A stretch of 64,000 nucleotides of DNA from Streptococcus oralis (GTDB taxonomy: Bacteria > Bacillota > Bacilli > Lactobacillales > Streptococcaceae). This document shows, piece by piece, positions 18,103 to 28,105 of the stretch. Where the stretch lies: the NCBI RefSeq assembly GCF_001578705.1, contig NZ_KQ969038.1:390075-454074 (forward strand), read 5' to 3'. Position 1 is the first letter of the stretch. Each line of letters opens with the position of its first letter. The position numbers and the translations under genes were made by a program. The notes under the pieces were generated by a model that searched no databases, was not told the origin of the DNA, and saw only the letters and a program-made list of their open reading frames with translations.

Positions 18103-18738
18103 ATGGAATTTAGAACAATTAAAGAGGACGGGCAGGTCCAAGAAGAAATTAAAAAGTCACGCTTTATCTGTCATGTAAAGCGTGTCTATAGTGAAGAAGA
18201 GGCTCGTGATTTCATCACGACCATCAAAAAAGAACACTACAAAGCTACCCATAACTGCTCAGCTTTTATTGTAGGGGAACGAAGTGAAATCAAGCGTACG
18301 AGTGATGATGGTGAGCCTAGTGGTACTGCTGGAGTCCCTATGCTCGGTGTCTTAGAAAATCATAATCTTACTAATGTCTGCGTAGTGGTTACTCGCTACT
18401 TTGGGGGAATTAAGTTAGGCGCTGGCGGTTTGATTCGCGCTTATGCAGGTAGTGTGGCCTTGGCTGTCAAAGAAATTGGCATTATTGAAATCAAAGAGCA
18501 AGCTGGCATAGCCATTCAGATGTCCTACGCTCAATACCAAGAGTACAGTAACTTCCTTAAAGAACATCATCTCATGGAGCTGGATACAAACTTTACAGAT
18601 CAAGTTGATACAATGATTTATGTTGATAAGGAAGAGAAAGAAAATATCAAGGCTGCTCTTGTTGAGTTTTTTAATGGAAAGGTTACTTTAACAGATCAAG
18701 GTTTACGTGAAGTTGAGGTTCCTGTAAACTTAGTGTAA
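18103..18738 (+). CDS. yigZ: YigZ/IMPACT family protein
   Basis: A 211-residue protein with the UPF0029/IMPACT N-terminal domain (KKSRFICHVKRV, CSAFIVGE, TSDDGEPSGTAGVPML, TRYFGGIKLGAGGLIRAY) and a DUF1949 C-terminal domain. Family members are linked to translation control in eukaryotes; the bacterial role is not settled. Divergent from comFA with 56 bases between the starts. No ribosome site precedes the ATG (TACAATAAAATC only). Confidence 0.92.
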   Translation: MEFRTIKEDGQVQEEIKKSRFICHVKRVYSEEEARDFITTIKKEHYKATHNCSAFIVGERSEIKRTSDDGEPSGTAGVPMLGVLENHNLTNVCVVVTRYFGGIKLGAGGLIRAYAGSVALAVKEIGIIEIKEQAGIAIQMSYAQYQEYSNFLKEHHLMELDTNFTDQVDTMIYVDKEEKENIKAALVEFFNGKVTLTDQGLREVEVPVNLV

Positions 18739-18752
18739 ACAAAGGAGAAATT

Positions 18753-19196
18753 ATGGCTTTTGGGAAATTTATTCAAGGACTTGCTGGAAACTTTAGCGAG
18801 CAAAACAAAGAGACTCTTATCAAAGAATATGGCCAATACCTACTAGAGAATGAAGAAATTCAAAGTGGATATAAACTTATTCGTGATTCAATCATCTTTA
18901 CAAATATCCGTATCATTTTTACAGATAAGCAAGGTGCTACTGGTCGTAAGATGTCTGTTAAGTCAATCTTTTTGATGAACATTGTAAACATTGAAATGGA
19001 AACAGCTGGAGCAGGTATAGATGATAGTGAGATTACAATCACTTATTTAGAAAATGTATTTCTAAAAGCACATAATGAACACCTTAGTTTCCATAAATTT
19101 GAATTTCCTAAAAAAACAGACATCCTCCCTCTTTACACCTATTTATTAGAATTGGCTTATCACAATCGATTAAAAATTAATGGCTTAGACCTTTGA
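18753..19196 (+). CDS. Bacterial PH-domain protein
   Basis: A 147-residue protein made of one bacterial pleckstrin-homology-like domain (YGQYLLENEEIQSGYKLIRDSIIFTNIRIIFTDKQG then SVKSIFLMNIVNIEMETAG). No membrane helix is seen. Function is not known for this family. It lies 14 bases after yigZ with GGAG upstream and ends before a terminator, so the two form an operon. Confidence 0.8.
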   Translation: MAFGKFIQGLAGNFSEQNKETLIKEYGQYLLENEEIQSGYKLIRDSIIFTNIRIIFTDKQGATGRKMSVKSIFLMNIVNIEMETAGAGIDDSEITITYLENVFLKAHNEHLSFHKFEFPKKTDILPLYTYLLELAYHNRLKINGLDL

Positions 19197-19203
19197 TATA
19201 AAA

Positions 19204-19230
19204 AAATCCTATCACTTTGATAGGATTTCT
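19204..19230 (+). terminator. Terminator after the PH-domain gene
   Basis: AAATCCTATCA, loop CTT, TGATAGGATTT: an 11-base perfect stem just after the stop. Confidence 0.85.
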
Positions 19231-19234
19231 ATAT

Positions 19235-19263
19235 TTTACAAATAGTCTGGAGCGCGTTATACT
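19235..19263 (+). promoter_or_regulatory. cysK promoter
   Basis: -35 TTTACA (19235-19240), 17-base spacer, -10 TATACT (19258-19263), 30 bases upstream of the cysK ATG. Confidence 0.72.
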
Positions 19264-19292
19264 AGTATCATCTTATACAAAGAGGTATATCT

Positions 19293-20219
19293 ATGGCTAT
19301 TTATAACAATATCACTGAACTAATCGGACAAACACCGATTGTTAAACTTAACAACATTGTTCCAGAGGGGGCTGCAGATGTTTATGTAAAACTTGAAGCT
19401 TTTAACCCTGGATCGTCAGTAAAAGACCGTATTGCCCTTAGCATGATTGAAAAAGCGGAACAAGATGGTATTCTAAAACCGGGTGCTACCATTGTTGAGG
19501 CAACGAGTGGAAATACTGGTATCGGACTTTCTTGGGTAGGTGCTGCTAAGGGATATAAAGTTGTTATCGTCATGCCCGAAACGATGAGTGTGGAACGACG
19601 TAAGATTATCCAAGCCTATGGTGCTGAACTCGTCCTTACTCCTGGTAGCGAAGGAATGAAAGGAGCTATTGCCAAAGCTCAGGAAATCGCAGCTGAACGT
19701 GACGGCTTCCTTCCACTCCAATTTAATAACCCAGCTAATCCAGAAGTGCACGAAAGAACAACAGGAGCTGAAATACTAGCTGCTTTCGGTTCTGATGGAC
19801 TAGATGCCTTTGTGGGTGGTGTCGGTACTGGTGGAACGATCTCAGGTGTTTCTCATGCACTAAAAGCTGTCAATCCAAACATTCAAGTTTTTGCGGTTGA
19901 AGCTGATGAGTCTGCTATCTTATCTGGTGAAAAACCTGGACCTCACAAAATTCAAGGCATCTCAGCTGGATTTATTCCTGATACACTTGATACAAAAGCC
20001 TATGACGGTATCGTCCGTGTAACATCAGATGATGCACTTACGCTTGGCCGTGAGATTGGTGGAAAAGAAGGCTTCCTTGTTGGGATTTCCTCAGCTGCAG
20101 CCATTTATGGAGCAATCGAAGTTGCCAAAAAATTAGGCACAGGTAAGAAAGTCCTTGCTTTAGCACCAGATAACGGCGAACGTTATCTGTCTACAGCACT
20201 CTATGAATTTGAAGTGTAG
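19293..20219 (+). CDS. cysK: Cysteine synthase (O-acetylserine sulfhydrylase)
   Basis: PLP enzyme making cysteine from O-acetylserine and sulfide. It has 308 residues with PLP lysine K44 (SSVKDR), phosphate loop [16 protein letters not shown] and the C-terminal [10 protein letters not shown]. CysK is preferred over CysM on the PEIQGIS-like [10 protein letters not shown] segment. Monocistronic, with its own promoter and terminator. Confidence 0.95.
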   Translation: MAIYNNITELIGQTPIVKLNNIVPEGAADVYVKLEAFNPGSSVKDRIALSMIEKAEQDGILKPGATIVEATSGNTGIGLSWVGAAKGYKVVIVMPETMSVERRKIIQAYGAELVLTPGSEGMKGAIAKAQEIAAERDGFLPLQFNNPANPEVHERTTGAEILAAFGSDGLDAFVGGVGTGGTISGVSHALKAVNPNIQVFAVEADESAILSGEKPGPHKIQGISAGFIPDTLDTKAYDGIVRVTSDDALTLGREIGGKEGFLVGISSAAAIYGAIEVAKKLGTGKKVLALAPDNGERYLSTALYEFEV

Positions 20220-20235
20220 TCTCCTAAATGCACTT

Positions 20236-20257
20236 AGCCCTTATTATAGGGCTTTTT
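20236..20257 (+). terminator. cysK terminator
   Basis: AGCCCT, loop TATTAT, AGGGCT, followed by TTTTC. Confidence 0.83.
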
Positions 20258-20296
20258 CTTTGTTCAATTTAAAGAAAAATCTAAGTTCCCTACAGC

Positions 20297-20329
20297 AAAA
20301 GAAAAAGGAAGCAAATTGCTTCCTCTTTT
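20297..20329 (-). terminator. rpsB-tsf terminator
   Basis: Palindromic AGGAAGCAAATTGCTTCCT with a T-rich tail on the minus strand, just after the tsf stop. It is convergent with the cysK terminator. Confidence 0.83.
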
Positions 20330-20333
20330 ATCA

Positions 20334-21374
20334 TTAGTTATTCAAGGCTGCTGCCATTGTAGCTGCAACTTCTGCTTCGAAGTCGTTCGCAGCTTTCTCA
20401 ATTCCTTCACCAACTTCAAAGCGAGCGAACTCAACTACTGAAGCGTTAACTGAATCAAGGTATGCTTCAACTGTCTTGCTATCGTCCATGATGTAGACTT
20501 GGGCAAGAAGTGTGTAAGCTTGGTCAACTTTAGTGTTGTCAAGCATGAAGCGATCCATTTTACCTGGGATGATTTTGTCCCAGATTTTTTCTGGTTTGCC
20601 TTCTGCAGCCAACTCAGCTTTGATGTCAGCTTCAGCTTGAGCAATTACTTCTTCAGTCAATTGTGCTTTCGATCCATATTTTAAGTGTGGAAGGGCTGGT
20701 TTGTTAACCATTGCACGGCTTTCGTTATCTTGGTCGATTACGTGGTTCAATTGTGCCAACTCATCTTTAACGAATTGAGCGTCCAATTCTTTGTATGAAA
20801 GAACTGTTGGTTTCATCGCTGCGATGTGCATTGACAATTGTTTAGCAAGAGCTTCGTCTCCACCTTCGATAACTGAGATAACACCGATACGACCACCATT
20901 GTGTTGGTAAGCTCCAAAGTGTTGTGCATCTGTTTTTTCGATCAAAGCAAAACGACGGAATGAGATTTTTTCCCCGATAGTTGCAGTTGCAGACACATAA
21001 GCTGCTTCAAGAGTTTCACCTGAAGGCATTGTCAAAGCAAGTGCTTCTTCGTTGTTAGCTGGTTTTCCTTCAGCAATTACTTTAGCTGTAGCATTAACCA
21101 AGTCAACGAATTGAGCGTTTTTCGCAACGAAGTCAGTTTCAGCATTTACTTCAACTACTGCTGCAACGTTACCGTTAACAAATACACCAGTCAAACCTTC
21201 AGCTGCAACACGGTCAGCTTTCTTAGCTGCCTTAGCCATACCTTTTTCGCGAAGCAATTCGATCGCTTTTTCGATATCACCTTCAACTTCAACCAATGCT
21301 TTCTTAGCGTCCATAACACCAGCACCAGATTTTTCACGCAACTCTTTAACAAGTTTAGCTGTAATTTCTGCCAT
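20334..21374 (-). CDS. tsf: Translation elongation factor Ts
   Basis: GDP/GTP exchange factor for EF-Tu, 346 residues. The N-terminal UBA-like domain ([22 protein letters not shown]) and the TDFVAKN motif that contacts EF-Tu are intact. It follows rpsB on one transcript. The AGGAGA ribosome site is part of a hairpin. Confidence 0.97.
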   Translation of the reverse strand: MAEITAKLVKELREKSGAGVMDAKKALVEVEGDIEKAIELLREKGMAKAAKKADRVAAEGLTGVFVNGNVAAVVEVNAETDFVAKNAQFVDLVNATAKVIAEGKPANNEEALALTMPSGETLEAAYVSATATIGEKISFRRFALIEKTDAQHFGAYQHNGGRIGVISVIEGGDEALAKQLSMHIAAMKPTVLSYKELDAQFVKDELAQLNHVIDQDNESRAMVNKPALPHLKYGSKAQLTEEVIAQAEADIKAELAAEGKPEKIWDKIIPGKMDRFMLDNTKVDQAYTLLAQVYIMDDSKTVEAYLDSVNASVVEFARFEVGEGIEKAANDFEAEVAATMAAALNN

Positions 21375-21380
21375 TTTGAT

Positions 21381-21406
21381 TCTCCTATATTTTTTAAAAT
21401 AGGAGA
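21381..21406 (-). promoter_or_regulatory. Hairpin enclosing the tsf ribosome-binding site
   Basis: Minus strand TCTCCTAT and ATAGGAGA form an 8-bp stem around an A/T loop; the 3' arm contains the AGGAGA of tsf, 8 bases before its ATG. An upstream GGGGCTTAGCCC stem lies closer to rpsB. The arrangement could limit tsf translation relative to rpsB or act as a partial terminator. Confidence 0.6.
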
Positions 21407-21451
21407 GCCGGGCTAAGCCCCGCCCTCCTAGGTAATGATTACTTATTTGAA

Positions 21452-22231
21452 TTAAGCGTTGTCGCCTTCTACAACTTCAACGATTTCTTCGATTGAGTCT
21501 GCTTGAGCTTCTGAAGCTGCAAATTCTGCTTCAACTGCTACCGCATCTTCACCTTGACGTCCTTCGATGATAGCGTCAGCCAATTTAGCTGTAATCAATT
21601 TAACCGCGCGGATAGCGTCATCGTTAGCTGGGATGATTACATCAATATCGTCTGGATCAGTGTTTGTGTCAACCATCGCTACAACTGGGATACCCAATTT
21701 TTTAGCTTCTTTAACAGCGATTTGCTCTTTATGTGGGTCAACTACGTACATTACATCTGGGATACGAGGCATGTCTTCGATACCACCCAAGAATTTTTCA
21801 AGACGTGCACGTTGTTTGTTAAGAAGTGCAACTTCTTTCTTAGGAAGAACGTCGAAGATCCCTTCCTCTTCCATACGTTTGATTTCTTTCAAACGAGCAA
21901 TACGTTTTTGGATAGTTCCCCAGTTAGTAAGAGTTCCACCCAACCAACGGTGGTTGATGTAGTATTGACCTGAACGTACAGCTTCTTCAGCAACAGCGTC
22001 AGCAGCTTGTTTCTTAGTACCAACAAACAATACAACTGCATCGTTAGCTGCTGCATCACGCATAAAGTCATATGCTTGATCAGCGTATTTTACAGTTTGT
22101 TGCAAGTCGATAACGTGGATTCCGTTACGCTCAGTGAAGATGTACTTAGCCATCTTAGGGTTCCAGCGACGAGTTTGGTGACCAAAGTGTACACCAGCCT
22201 CAAGAAGTTGTTTCATTGAAATTACTGCCAT
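21452..22231 (-). CDS. rpsB: 30S ribosomal protein S2
   Basis: 259 residues with family motifs [27 protein letters not shown] and [27 protein letters not shown]. The acidic C-terminal tail ([20 protein letters not shown]) is typical of streptococcal S2. First gene of rpsB-tsf, behind a leader of about 110 bases. Confidence 0.98.
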   Translation of the reverse strand: MAVISMKQLLEAGVHFGHQTRRWNPKMAKYIFTERNGIHVIDLQQTVKYADQAYDFMRDAAANDAVVLFVGTKKQAADAVAEEAVRSGQYYINHRWLGGTLTNWGTIQKRIARLKEIKRMEEEGIFDVLPKKEVALLNKQRARLEKFLGGIEDMPRIPDVMYVVDPHKEQIAVKEAKKLGIPVVAMVDTNTDPDDIDVIIPANDDAIRAVKLITAKLADAIIEGRQGEDAVAVEAEFAASEAQADSIEEIVEVVEGDNA

Positions 22232-22346
22232 GAGTATTTCTCCTTTTTGTTTTTTCCTCTTCTAGATTTCAGCTTGCAAAACGACCCAAGGGCAACAGTT
22301 TCACAATTCATCAAGAATGAGTATTATCGTTTACACGACAAGTTTT

Positions 22347-22375
22347 ATTCTATCATATTTCAACAGTATTTTCAA
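22347..22375 (-). promoter_or_regulatory. rpsB-tsf promoter
   Basis: Minus strand -35 TTGAAA (22370-22375), 17-base spacer, -10 TAGAAT (22347-22352). The resulting long leader could carry control; I see no known leader motif. Confidence 0.7.
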
Positions 22376-22405
22376 GCTATTTAGTAGGACTTTCGGATAA
22401 AAACA

Positions 22406-22432
22406 TTAAAAGAGACTCGATTGAGTCTCTTC
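22406..22432 (-). terminator. pcsB terminator
   Basis: Minus strand AAGAGACTC, loop AATC, GAGTCTCTT followed by TTAATG; just after the pcsB stop. Confidence 0.8.
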
Positions 22433-22442
22433 GTTTTATACA

Positions 22443-23648
22443 TTAGTTTGGATAGATGTATGTTACGTAACCTTCAGAAGTTGTAGTTGGGTTGAACCAT
22501 CCACGTTTGTTTCCGATTGTACGATCTCCACCGTAGTTTGATTCTGATACTTGAATACGAGTTGATGATGAAACTGCTGTAACAACCGCTACGTGTCCAT
22601 AACCACCATCATTCCAGCATGCAATCGCACCAACTTGTGGAGTTGAACCTGTACGGAATCCTGCTGCGGCTGCACTTGTTGCCCACTGAGCTCCATTTCC
22701 CCAGTAATCTCCAGCCCAAGGTGCCAATGTTTTAGCTCCCCAAGTACATTCACCAGTTGGATAACTTGAAGCATTTGAGCTGTAAGTTGGACGTTGTCTA
22801 GCAGGCGCTGGCGCAGGTGCTGGAGTGTAGCTTGAATCCTCATCGTCAGTTGTTGATGTTGCCTGTACTTGAGCTGAGAAACTTGTGTTTCCAGAAGCAA
22901 CAACTGACTGCTGTTGACTTGTTTGACGTGCTCTGTAAGTTGCTTCTGCCTCTGCTGCAGCACGTGCTTCTGCCTCTGCTGCTGCTTTCTTCTCTAGCAA
23001 ACTAGCTTTTTCACCTTCTGCAGTAGCTTTTTCAGCAGCAAGATTCAACTCTGCAACCTTCAACTCAGCTTGCTTAGTTGTCAATGCCTGCGCATCATCA
23101 GCCAGTTTTTGTTGGTTAGCAATAACTGTATTGATTGCTTCATTATTGGCTACTTGTTTATCAGAAATTGCTTTTTTATCAGCCTTTTGTTGCTCCAACA
23201 TTTTGTTGTTAGCCGATACAATCTCGCTCATTGCAGCAACACGCGAAATGGCTTCTGTGATTGATTTTGAGTTTACAATTGTATTAATGTAGCTAGTCGC
23301 AGCTCCATTTGTCTGTGCGCTACGTGCTTGTTTTTCTAAAGAAGCATTACGAGCCACGATATTTTTAGAAAGCTCTGTAATTTCTCCTTCAAGTTTTTTA
23401 GATTCAGCTTGTAATTTTTCGTTTTCAGCTTGCAAGCTTGCTTGCTCTACTTGAATTGTTGAAACTTGACCTTGGATTTGATCCACTTGCTTTTGAGCTT
23501 CTTGTTGTTGCTCTGTTAAACTGCTAATTTTATTATCTTGAGCAGCAATTTTTTCATCAGTTGTTTCTGCACGAACAGTTGTCAATACTGCCGTTTGTGA
23601 GACCAATACTGTACTTAACAAAAGTGACGCTAAGATTTTTTTCTTCAT
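22443..23648 (-). CDS. pcsB: PcsB, FtsEX-dependent division hydrolase
   Basis: Secreted septum-splitting peptidoglycan hydrolase, gated by FtsEX. Of 401 residues: signal peptide (1-27, ending VRAET), long coiled coil (about 30-250, [16 protein letters not shown] onward, with alanine-rich repeats [14 protein letters not shown]), a Pro/Ala linker (PAPAPAPA) and a C-terminal CHAP domain with catalytic Cys in [13 protein letters not shown] and His in GYGHVAVV. The linker is longer than in the pneumococcal protein. It is WalR-regulated, judging by the box upstream. The mreD gene is upstream on the same strand but a separate promoter intervenes. Confidence 0.96.
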   Translation of the reverse strand: MKKKILASLLLSTVLVSQTAVLTTVRAETTDEKIAAQDNKISSLTEQQQEAQKQVDQIQGQVSTIQVEQASLQAENEKLQAESKKLEGEITELSKNIVARNASLEKQARSAQTNGAATSYINTIVNSKSITEAISRVAAMSEIVSANNKMLEQQKADKKAISDKQVANNEAINTVIANQQKLADDAQALTTKQAELKVAELNLAAEKATAEGEKASLLEKKAAAEAEARAAAEAEATYRARQTSQQQSVVASGNTSFSAQVQATSTTDDEDSSYTPAPAPAPARQRPTYSSNASSYPTGECTWGAKTLAPWAGDYWGNGAQWATSAAAAGFRTGSTPQVGAIACWNDGGYGHVAVVTAVSSSTRIQVSESNYGGDRTIGNKRGWFNPTTTSEGYVTYIYPN

Positions 23649-23683
23649 ATTCTGTCGATACTCCTTCTATTTGAGACATTACT

Positions 23684-23727
23684 AGTATACCAAAAAAAGA
23701 CATAATAAATATTACGCCTTTGTTACA
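23684..23727 (-). promoter_or_regulatory. pcsB promoter with WalR (VicR) box
   Basis: Minus strand TGTAAC, five bases (AAAGG), CGTAAT (23727 to 23711) matches the WalR direct repeat TGTWAH-N5-TGTWAH with one mismatch in the second half. A -10 TATACT is at 23684-23689 with no proper -35, as expected for an activated promoter. pcsB is the classic WalR target in pneumococcus. Confidence 0.8.
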
Positions 23728-23741
23728 TTTATATTTCTTTC

Positions 23742-24236
23742 TTATAGATAAATTTTTTCAAAAATAAATTGAAAAATGACAATCCATAAGAAGTTCAGAA
23801 TCATTGATGGGACAAGGCTATAGACGATGAATATCGGCATGTAATCTACAGTCAGTCCCACGGCAAGAGCCAAAAGATAGCTCCCCATATCAAACAGAAA
23901 ACTGATCACAATAATGGTCAACATCCTTGTCCAACGATTTGTCAAAATCACGCTGTTAAACTTGTGGAGCGAAGCACCTATCAAGATAAACAAAAGCGTG
24001 GCAATTCCAATCAAGTGGAAAAAATAGATATCGTAAACCAAACCCACTATAAAACAATAGGCTAGGTAGAGATATTCCGATACTTCGATTGTCTCAAATA
24101 AGAGAAACAAAAATAGAAAATGACTGGCTAAATGAAAGTGGGGGAAAAAGGATCCCACCAGTTGTCCAATATGAGCATCAATTAGCACAACAAAAGGGAG
24201 TAAAAAGAAAATACCAATTTGTTTTAACAATCTCAT
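23742..24236 (-). CDS. mreD: MreD, elongasome membrane protein
   Basis: A 164-residue protein with five or six membrane helices and the family layout (FFLLPFVVLIDAHIGQL at the start). It works with MreC in lateral wall synthesis. It starts 2 bases after mreC. Streptococci lack MreB, and none is seen here. Confidence 0.9.
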   Translation of the reverse strand: MRLLKQIGIFFLLPFVVLIDAHIGQLVGSFFPHFHLASHFLFLFLLFETIEVSEYLYLAYCFIVGLVYDIYFFHLIGIATLLFILIGASLHKFNSVILTNRWTRMLTIIVISFLFDMGSYLLALAVGLTVDYMPIFIVYSLVPSMILNFLWIVIFQFIFEKIYL

Positions 24237-24238
24237 TG

Positions 24239-25054
24239 CTAATTCCCCACTAACTCTACCACATGAAGATCTTTGATATCAGCACTTAACTTTACAGTTA
24301 CCTCTCGTGTTAGATAGTCACTGCTGTGCGTTGTACCAACAATCTCTCCAACAGGAATATCTTTGACATTAAAGTTTCCTAGCCCACCTGTAGTCACCTT
24401 GTCTCCAGCACTGATGTCACTATTACTATTTAATTGACTGATTTTAAGCAGTTCAGATTCCTTGTCATAACCAACGATAATTCCGTAAATTTCAGTAGAA
24501 CCATGTTGGATTTTAACAGAGATCTTATCCGTGTTTTCAGCGTTGGTTAAAAGATTGACAGTTGTTGAATGATCCTCCACCTTTGAAACACTACCAACCA
24601 AGCCACCGTTTGCAATGACTAACATATTTTCAGAAGCTCCTTTTGCACTTCCTACATCAATTGTTAACTCTTGCTTCCAAGATACTGGAGCACGCATAAT
24701 CACATCTGCTGCTAGGGTTTTTGTAGCTTGTAATTTTGATTTCATCTCTAGCAACTGACGTAGTTGTTCATTTTCTGTTTTTAAACGTTCTGATTGATTA
24801 GACTCCACCTCTAATTGATAGAGTTGTTTTTTTAGACTCTCGTTTTCATTGTAAGTCTGCGTCAAATGGCCCAAATCCGATTTGAAAGCATCAAACCACT
24901 GAAAAGGTTTTTGAACAATTCTATCTACTAAGGAAATGCCATCTCCTAGTTTTGTCACAATAGCACTTGAATAGGTTGTCACTAATAGTACAGAAACTGC
25001 CAAAACTGTGACAAAAACGATGATTAGATATTTTGATTTTTTAAAACGGTTCAT
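24239..25054 (-). CDS. mreC: MreC, elongasome scaffold
   Basis: 271 residues: one N-terminal membrane helix (about 9-29), a coiled coil (NESLKKQLYQLEVESNQSERLKTENEQLRQLLEM region), then the double beta-barrel domain with IVGSVSKVEDHSTTVNLLTN-type segment and GDKVTTGGLGN. It organises peripheral wall synthesis with MreD, RodA and PBP2b. Confidence 0.94.
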   Translation of the reverse strand: MNRFKKSKYLIIVFVTVLAVSVLLVTTYSSAIVTKLGDGISLVDRIVQKPFQWFDAFKSDLGHLTQTYNENESLKKQLYQLEVESNQSERLKTENEQLRQLLEMKSKLQATKTLAADVIMRAPVSWKQELTIDVGSAKGASENMLVIANGGLVGSVSKVEDHSTTVNLLTNAENTDKISVKIQHGSTEIYGIIVGYDKESELLKISQLNSNSDISAGDKVTTGGLGNFNVKDIPVGEIVGTTHSSDYLTREVTVKLSADIKDLHVVELVGN

Positions 25055-25114
25055 ATTCCTACCTTTATACTAAAAACCTGCTACTGTGAGCTTCTTATCA
25101 ATCCTACAAACCTA

Positions 25115-25909
25115 CTAAGATTTTAAGAAAAATAAGAAACATCCCAGTACCAAAATCACAAGAATTGCCAGTGTATCCTTTTGACTCCATCTCAATTGTC
25201 TATACTGACTTCTACCCTTTCCTCCCTGATAACCACGCGCTTCCATGGCTATTGCCAATGAATCTGCACGCTTTAAGCTCGTCGCAAAAAGAGGAATTAA
25301 AATTGGAATCATAGCCTTTACTTTTTGAACGATGCTTCCCTCACCAAAATCAACTCCACGAGCTTTTTGAGCATTCATAATTCGCGTTGTGTCATCCATC
25401 AAGGTTGGAACAAAACGCAAACTCATTGATAACATCAGACCAATTTCATGAACGGGAACTTTCACGCGTTTCAGCGGTGCTAAAAGAGCTTCAACTGCAG
25501 CTGCCAGACTCAAAGGCATGGTCGTTAATGTCAGCAAGGTTGAAAAGAAAATAATCAACACAAAACGACAGAAAATGATTCCCGCTTGTTGCAACGCATA
25601 ATCCGTTATTCTTATAAAAGAAAACTCAAATAGAACATTTCCACTTGAAATGAAAAAGAGCTGAAAAAGAGTTGTAAAAGCAATCAGGAAGAACATGGAT
25701 TTTAATCCCTGAATGAAAAATGAGAGGGAGACGCCCGACAAAGCGATAAATATACCTGTCGCTACAAACAGAATGAGATTAGCGAGGGGATTATTGGCCC
25801 AAAATACAATCAAAATCAACAGGATCATAGCGAGCAATTTACTACGGGGATCCAAGCGATGAATAATGGAATCTCCTGGTATATAACGCCCTAAAATCAT
25901 ACTATCCAT
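25115..25909 (-). CDS. ecfT: EcfT, ECF transporter energy-coupling membrane subunit
   Basis: 264 residues, membrane helices in the N-terminal half and the coupling helices with ARGVDFGEG and [12 protein letters not shown] (the Ala-Arg-Gly motifs that dock on the ATPases). Shared by vitamin S-components encoded elsewhere. Starts 8 bases inside ecfA2. Confidence 0.95.
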   Translation of the reverse strand: MDSMILGRYIPGDSIIHRLDPRSKLLAMILLILIVFWANNPLANLILFVATGIFIALSGVSLSFFIQGLKSMFFLIAFTTLFQLFFISSGNVLFEFSFIRITDYALQQAGIIFCRFVLIIFFSTLLTLTTMPLSLAAAVEALLAPLKRVKVPVHEIGLMLSMSLRFVPTLMDDTTRIMNAQKARGVDFGEGSIVQKVKAMIPILIPLFATSLKRADSLAIAMEARGYQGGKGRSQYRQLRWSQKDTLAILVILVLGCFLFFLKS

Positions 25910-26741
25910 TTAGCGACTCCTTAAACTCCTCTATCTTGATTGGCAGTTTTTTAAAAGCTACACCCCTATCTGCCAAACGTTTACAAAAAGCTGTGATTTT
26001 AGGCACACCTAACTGCACATTTTCCATAAAGGCTACATCTTGGAAAACTTCGCTCGGTTTACCACTTTTGACTAAGCTCCCCTTTTCCATAACATAGACC
26101 TGATCAGCATACTCAGCTACATCATCCATCAAATGCGTTACCAGAACGATTGTCATTCCAGAAAGGTGAAGTTTTTTAAACAGGGTCATCAATTCTTTTC
26201 TGCCCAGAGGATCTAGCCCTGCTGTTGGCTCATCCAAAACCAAGACAGTTGGCTCCATGGCTAGCATACCTGCTATAGCCACACGTCTCATCTGACCACC
26301 TGAAAGTTCAAAAGGACTGCGCTCAAAAAGTGACTCATTGATGCCTACCAAGGCTAACTTTTCACGCGCAATTTTCTTGGCCTCTTCCTCAGAAACTCCA
26401 AAATTTTGCGGTCCAAACGCCACATCTTTCAAAACAGTCTCTTCAAAAATCTGATTTTCAGCAAATTGAAACACTAGACCAACCTGCTTTCGAATCTGGC
26501 GAATTTCTTTATTGGTTGATGTAGGGGTAATGACGGTATCGAAAACTCGAATAGAACCTTTACTTGGTACTAATAGGCCATTTAAAAGCTGTAAAATCGT
26601 TGATTTCCCACTACCCGTGTGTCCTACTAAAGCTGTATAGGAGCCATCCTCAATCGTCAAGGAAACATCAGTCAAAGCTGATGAAGATAGGGGAGTCCCC
26701 TCTTGATAGGTAAAGCTCACATTTTCTAGAGTAATTCCCAT
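25902..26741 (-). CDS. ecfA2: EcfA2, ECF transporter ATPase
   Basis: 279 residues; Walker [11 protein letters not shown]-loop [12 protein letters not shown], signature LSGGQMRR, Walker [13 protein letters not shown], switch His in VTHLMDDV. It forms the asymmetric ATPase dimer with EcfA1. It overlaps ecfA1 by 16 bases. Confidence 0.95.
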   Translation of the reverse strand: MGITLENVSFTYQEGTPLSSSALTDVSLTIEDGSYTALVGHTGSGKSTILQLLNGLLVPSKGSIRVFDTVITPTSTNKEIRQIRKQVGLVFQFAENQIFEETVLKDVAFGPQNFGVSEEEAKKIAREKLALVGINESLFERSPFELSGGQMRRVAIAGMLAMEPTVLVLDEPTAGLDPLGRKELMTLFKKLHLSGMTIVLVTHLMDDVAEYADQVYVMEKGSLVKSGKPSEVFQDVAFMENVQLGVPKITAFCKRLADRGVAFKKLPIKIEEFKESLNG

Positions 26742-27553
26742 AACTTGTCCTCTAGCTCTCCTTCTGTCAAATATCCATCCGGCAACTGATAACCAGTCTC
26801 TCTCAAAGATTCTCTCAATTGATTAGTAAAAGGCTCATCTAACCCTATCTGGTCAAGGTCATCCCGAGAAAAAAGTTCTCTTGGACTGCTGGTTGACTCC
26901 ACTTGGCCTTTTTTCATGACCAAGACACGATCACTCATCGCAACTTCTTCCAAATCGTGCGTAATGGAGACGACTGTCATCTGGTGGTATTTTCGAATCT
27001 CTTGAACTGTCTGAATCAGTTCTCTGCGCCCCTCAGGATCCAACATACTTGTAGCCTCGTCCAGAATCAAAATAGCTGGTCTCAAGGCAACAACTCCTGC
27101 AATAGCCACCCGTTGTTTTTGTCCACCAGACAAACGAGCTGGTTCTCTCTTCTTAAAGTCCAGCATACCTACCAACTCCAAAGATTCAGCCACTCTCTTT
27201 TTCATTTCTTCACGAGGAAGTCCCTGATTTTCTAGGCCAAAGGCAACATCATCTTCAACAGTCGCCCCCACAAATTGGTTATCTGGATTTTGAAAAACCA
27301 TACCAATTTGACGACGCAAGTCCCAAACGTTCTCAGAGGACAGCAGTTGACCATCTATCCAGATTTCTCCAGACTCTGCTTCAAGCAAGCCATCAATCAA
27401 ACGGATAGTTGTTGATTTTCCACTCCCATTATGGCCTACAATCGAAAGCCATTCTCCACGTTTCACGTGAAACGAGACATTATTAACGTCATAATGTTCC
27501 TGGTCTTCCTTATAACGAAAAGACAGATCTTTTACTTCAATAATCGATTTCAT
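26726..27553 (-). CDS. ecfA1: EcfA1, ECF transporter ATPase
   Basis: 275 residues; Walker [11 protein letters not shown]-loop [13 protein letters not shown], signature LSGGQKQR, Walker [13 protein letters not shown], switch His in ITHDLEEV. Overlaps the pgsA stop by 4 bases. The coding sequence contains a parS site near its 5' end. Confidence 0.95.
   Translation of the reverse strand: MKSIIEVKDLSFRYKEDQEHYDVNNVSFHVKRGEWLSIVGHNGSGKSTTIRLIDGLLEAESGEIWIDGQLLSSENVWDLRRQIGMVFQNPDNQFVGATVEDDVAFGLENQGLPREEMKKRVAESLELVGMLDFKKREPARLSGGQKQRVAIAGVVALRPAILILDEATSMLDPEGRRELIQTVQEIRKYHQMTVVSITHDLEEVAMSDRVLVMKKGQVESTSSPRELFSRDDLDQIGLDEPFTNQLRESLRETGYQLPDGYLTEGELEDKLWELL
27460..27473. promoter_or_regulatory. 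parS site (ParB binding) within ecfA1
   Basis: GTTTCACGTGAAAC, the perfect 14-base core of the Spo0J/ParB site (full consensus TGTTTCACGTGAAACA; here flanked by C and G). It is about 22 kb left of dnaA. Confidence 0.92.
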
Positions 27554-28095
27554 TTCGAACCAAATGTCCCTTTGAATACATAAGCGCTACCCTTGAAATA
27601 ATCATAACCAGAGTAGATAGTGAAAAACAAAGCTATATAAAGCAACAGTTGCCCAATTAAATTCCAATGTAAGAGCAAAAAGATAATGGCAAACATTTGA
27701 CTAAAGGTCTTAATTTTCCCTGGCATCGCTGCTGCTAGAACTGTCCCTCCCGTCTCAACAAGCAACAAACGCAAGCCTGTCACCGCAAGTTCACGACAGA
27801 TGATAATAGCAACAACCCAAGCTGGAGCCATACCTAACTCAATCAACATGATAAAAGCTGACATAACCAGCAACTTATCCGCCATCGGATCTGCAAACTT
27901 TCCAAAGTTGCTGACTACATTCCATTTACGAGCAAGATAGCCATCGAGATAATCCGTTATACTAGCAACTGCAAAGATGATTGCTGCCAGCAAGTGACTG
28001 CCTTGTGAATGGCCCAAAGTCAAAATAAGAATAAAGAGAGGTATAAAGAGAATTCTACCAATTGTTAATACATTAGGGATTTGTTCTTTTTTCAT
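27550..28095 (-). CDS. pgsA: Phosphatidylglycerophosphate synthase
   Basis: CDP-alcohol phosphatidyltransferase making PG phosphate, 181 residues with several membrane helices. The catalytic motif is read in DYLDGYLARKWNVVSNFGKF and ADPMADK (about residues 45-70). It is upstream of ecfA1 and follows rodZ by 10 bases. Confidence 0.95.
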   Translation of the reverse strand: MKKEQIPNVLTIGRILFIPLFILILTLGHSQGSHLLAAIIFAVASITDYLDGYLARKWNVVSNFGKFADPMADKLLVMSAFIMLIELGMAPAWVVAIIICRELAVTGLRLLLVETGGTVLAAAMPGKIKTFSQMFAIIFLLLHWNLIGQLLLYIALFFTIYSGYDYFKGSAYVFKGTFGSK

Positions 28096-28105
28096 TGTTT
28101 CTTCC

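Noticed and set aside
21554-22219. Plus-strand ORFs opposite rpsB
   Set aside because: Strong codon bias of the real gene leaves long open frames on the other strand; no ribosome site.
26546-26553. CTCGAATA, a near ComX box
   Set aside because: It is inside ecfA2 on the opposite strand with no gene start downstream, and the first base is not T.
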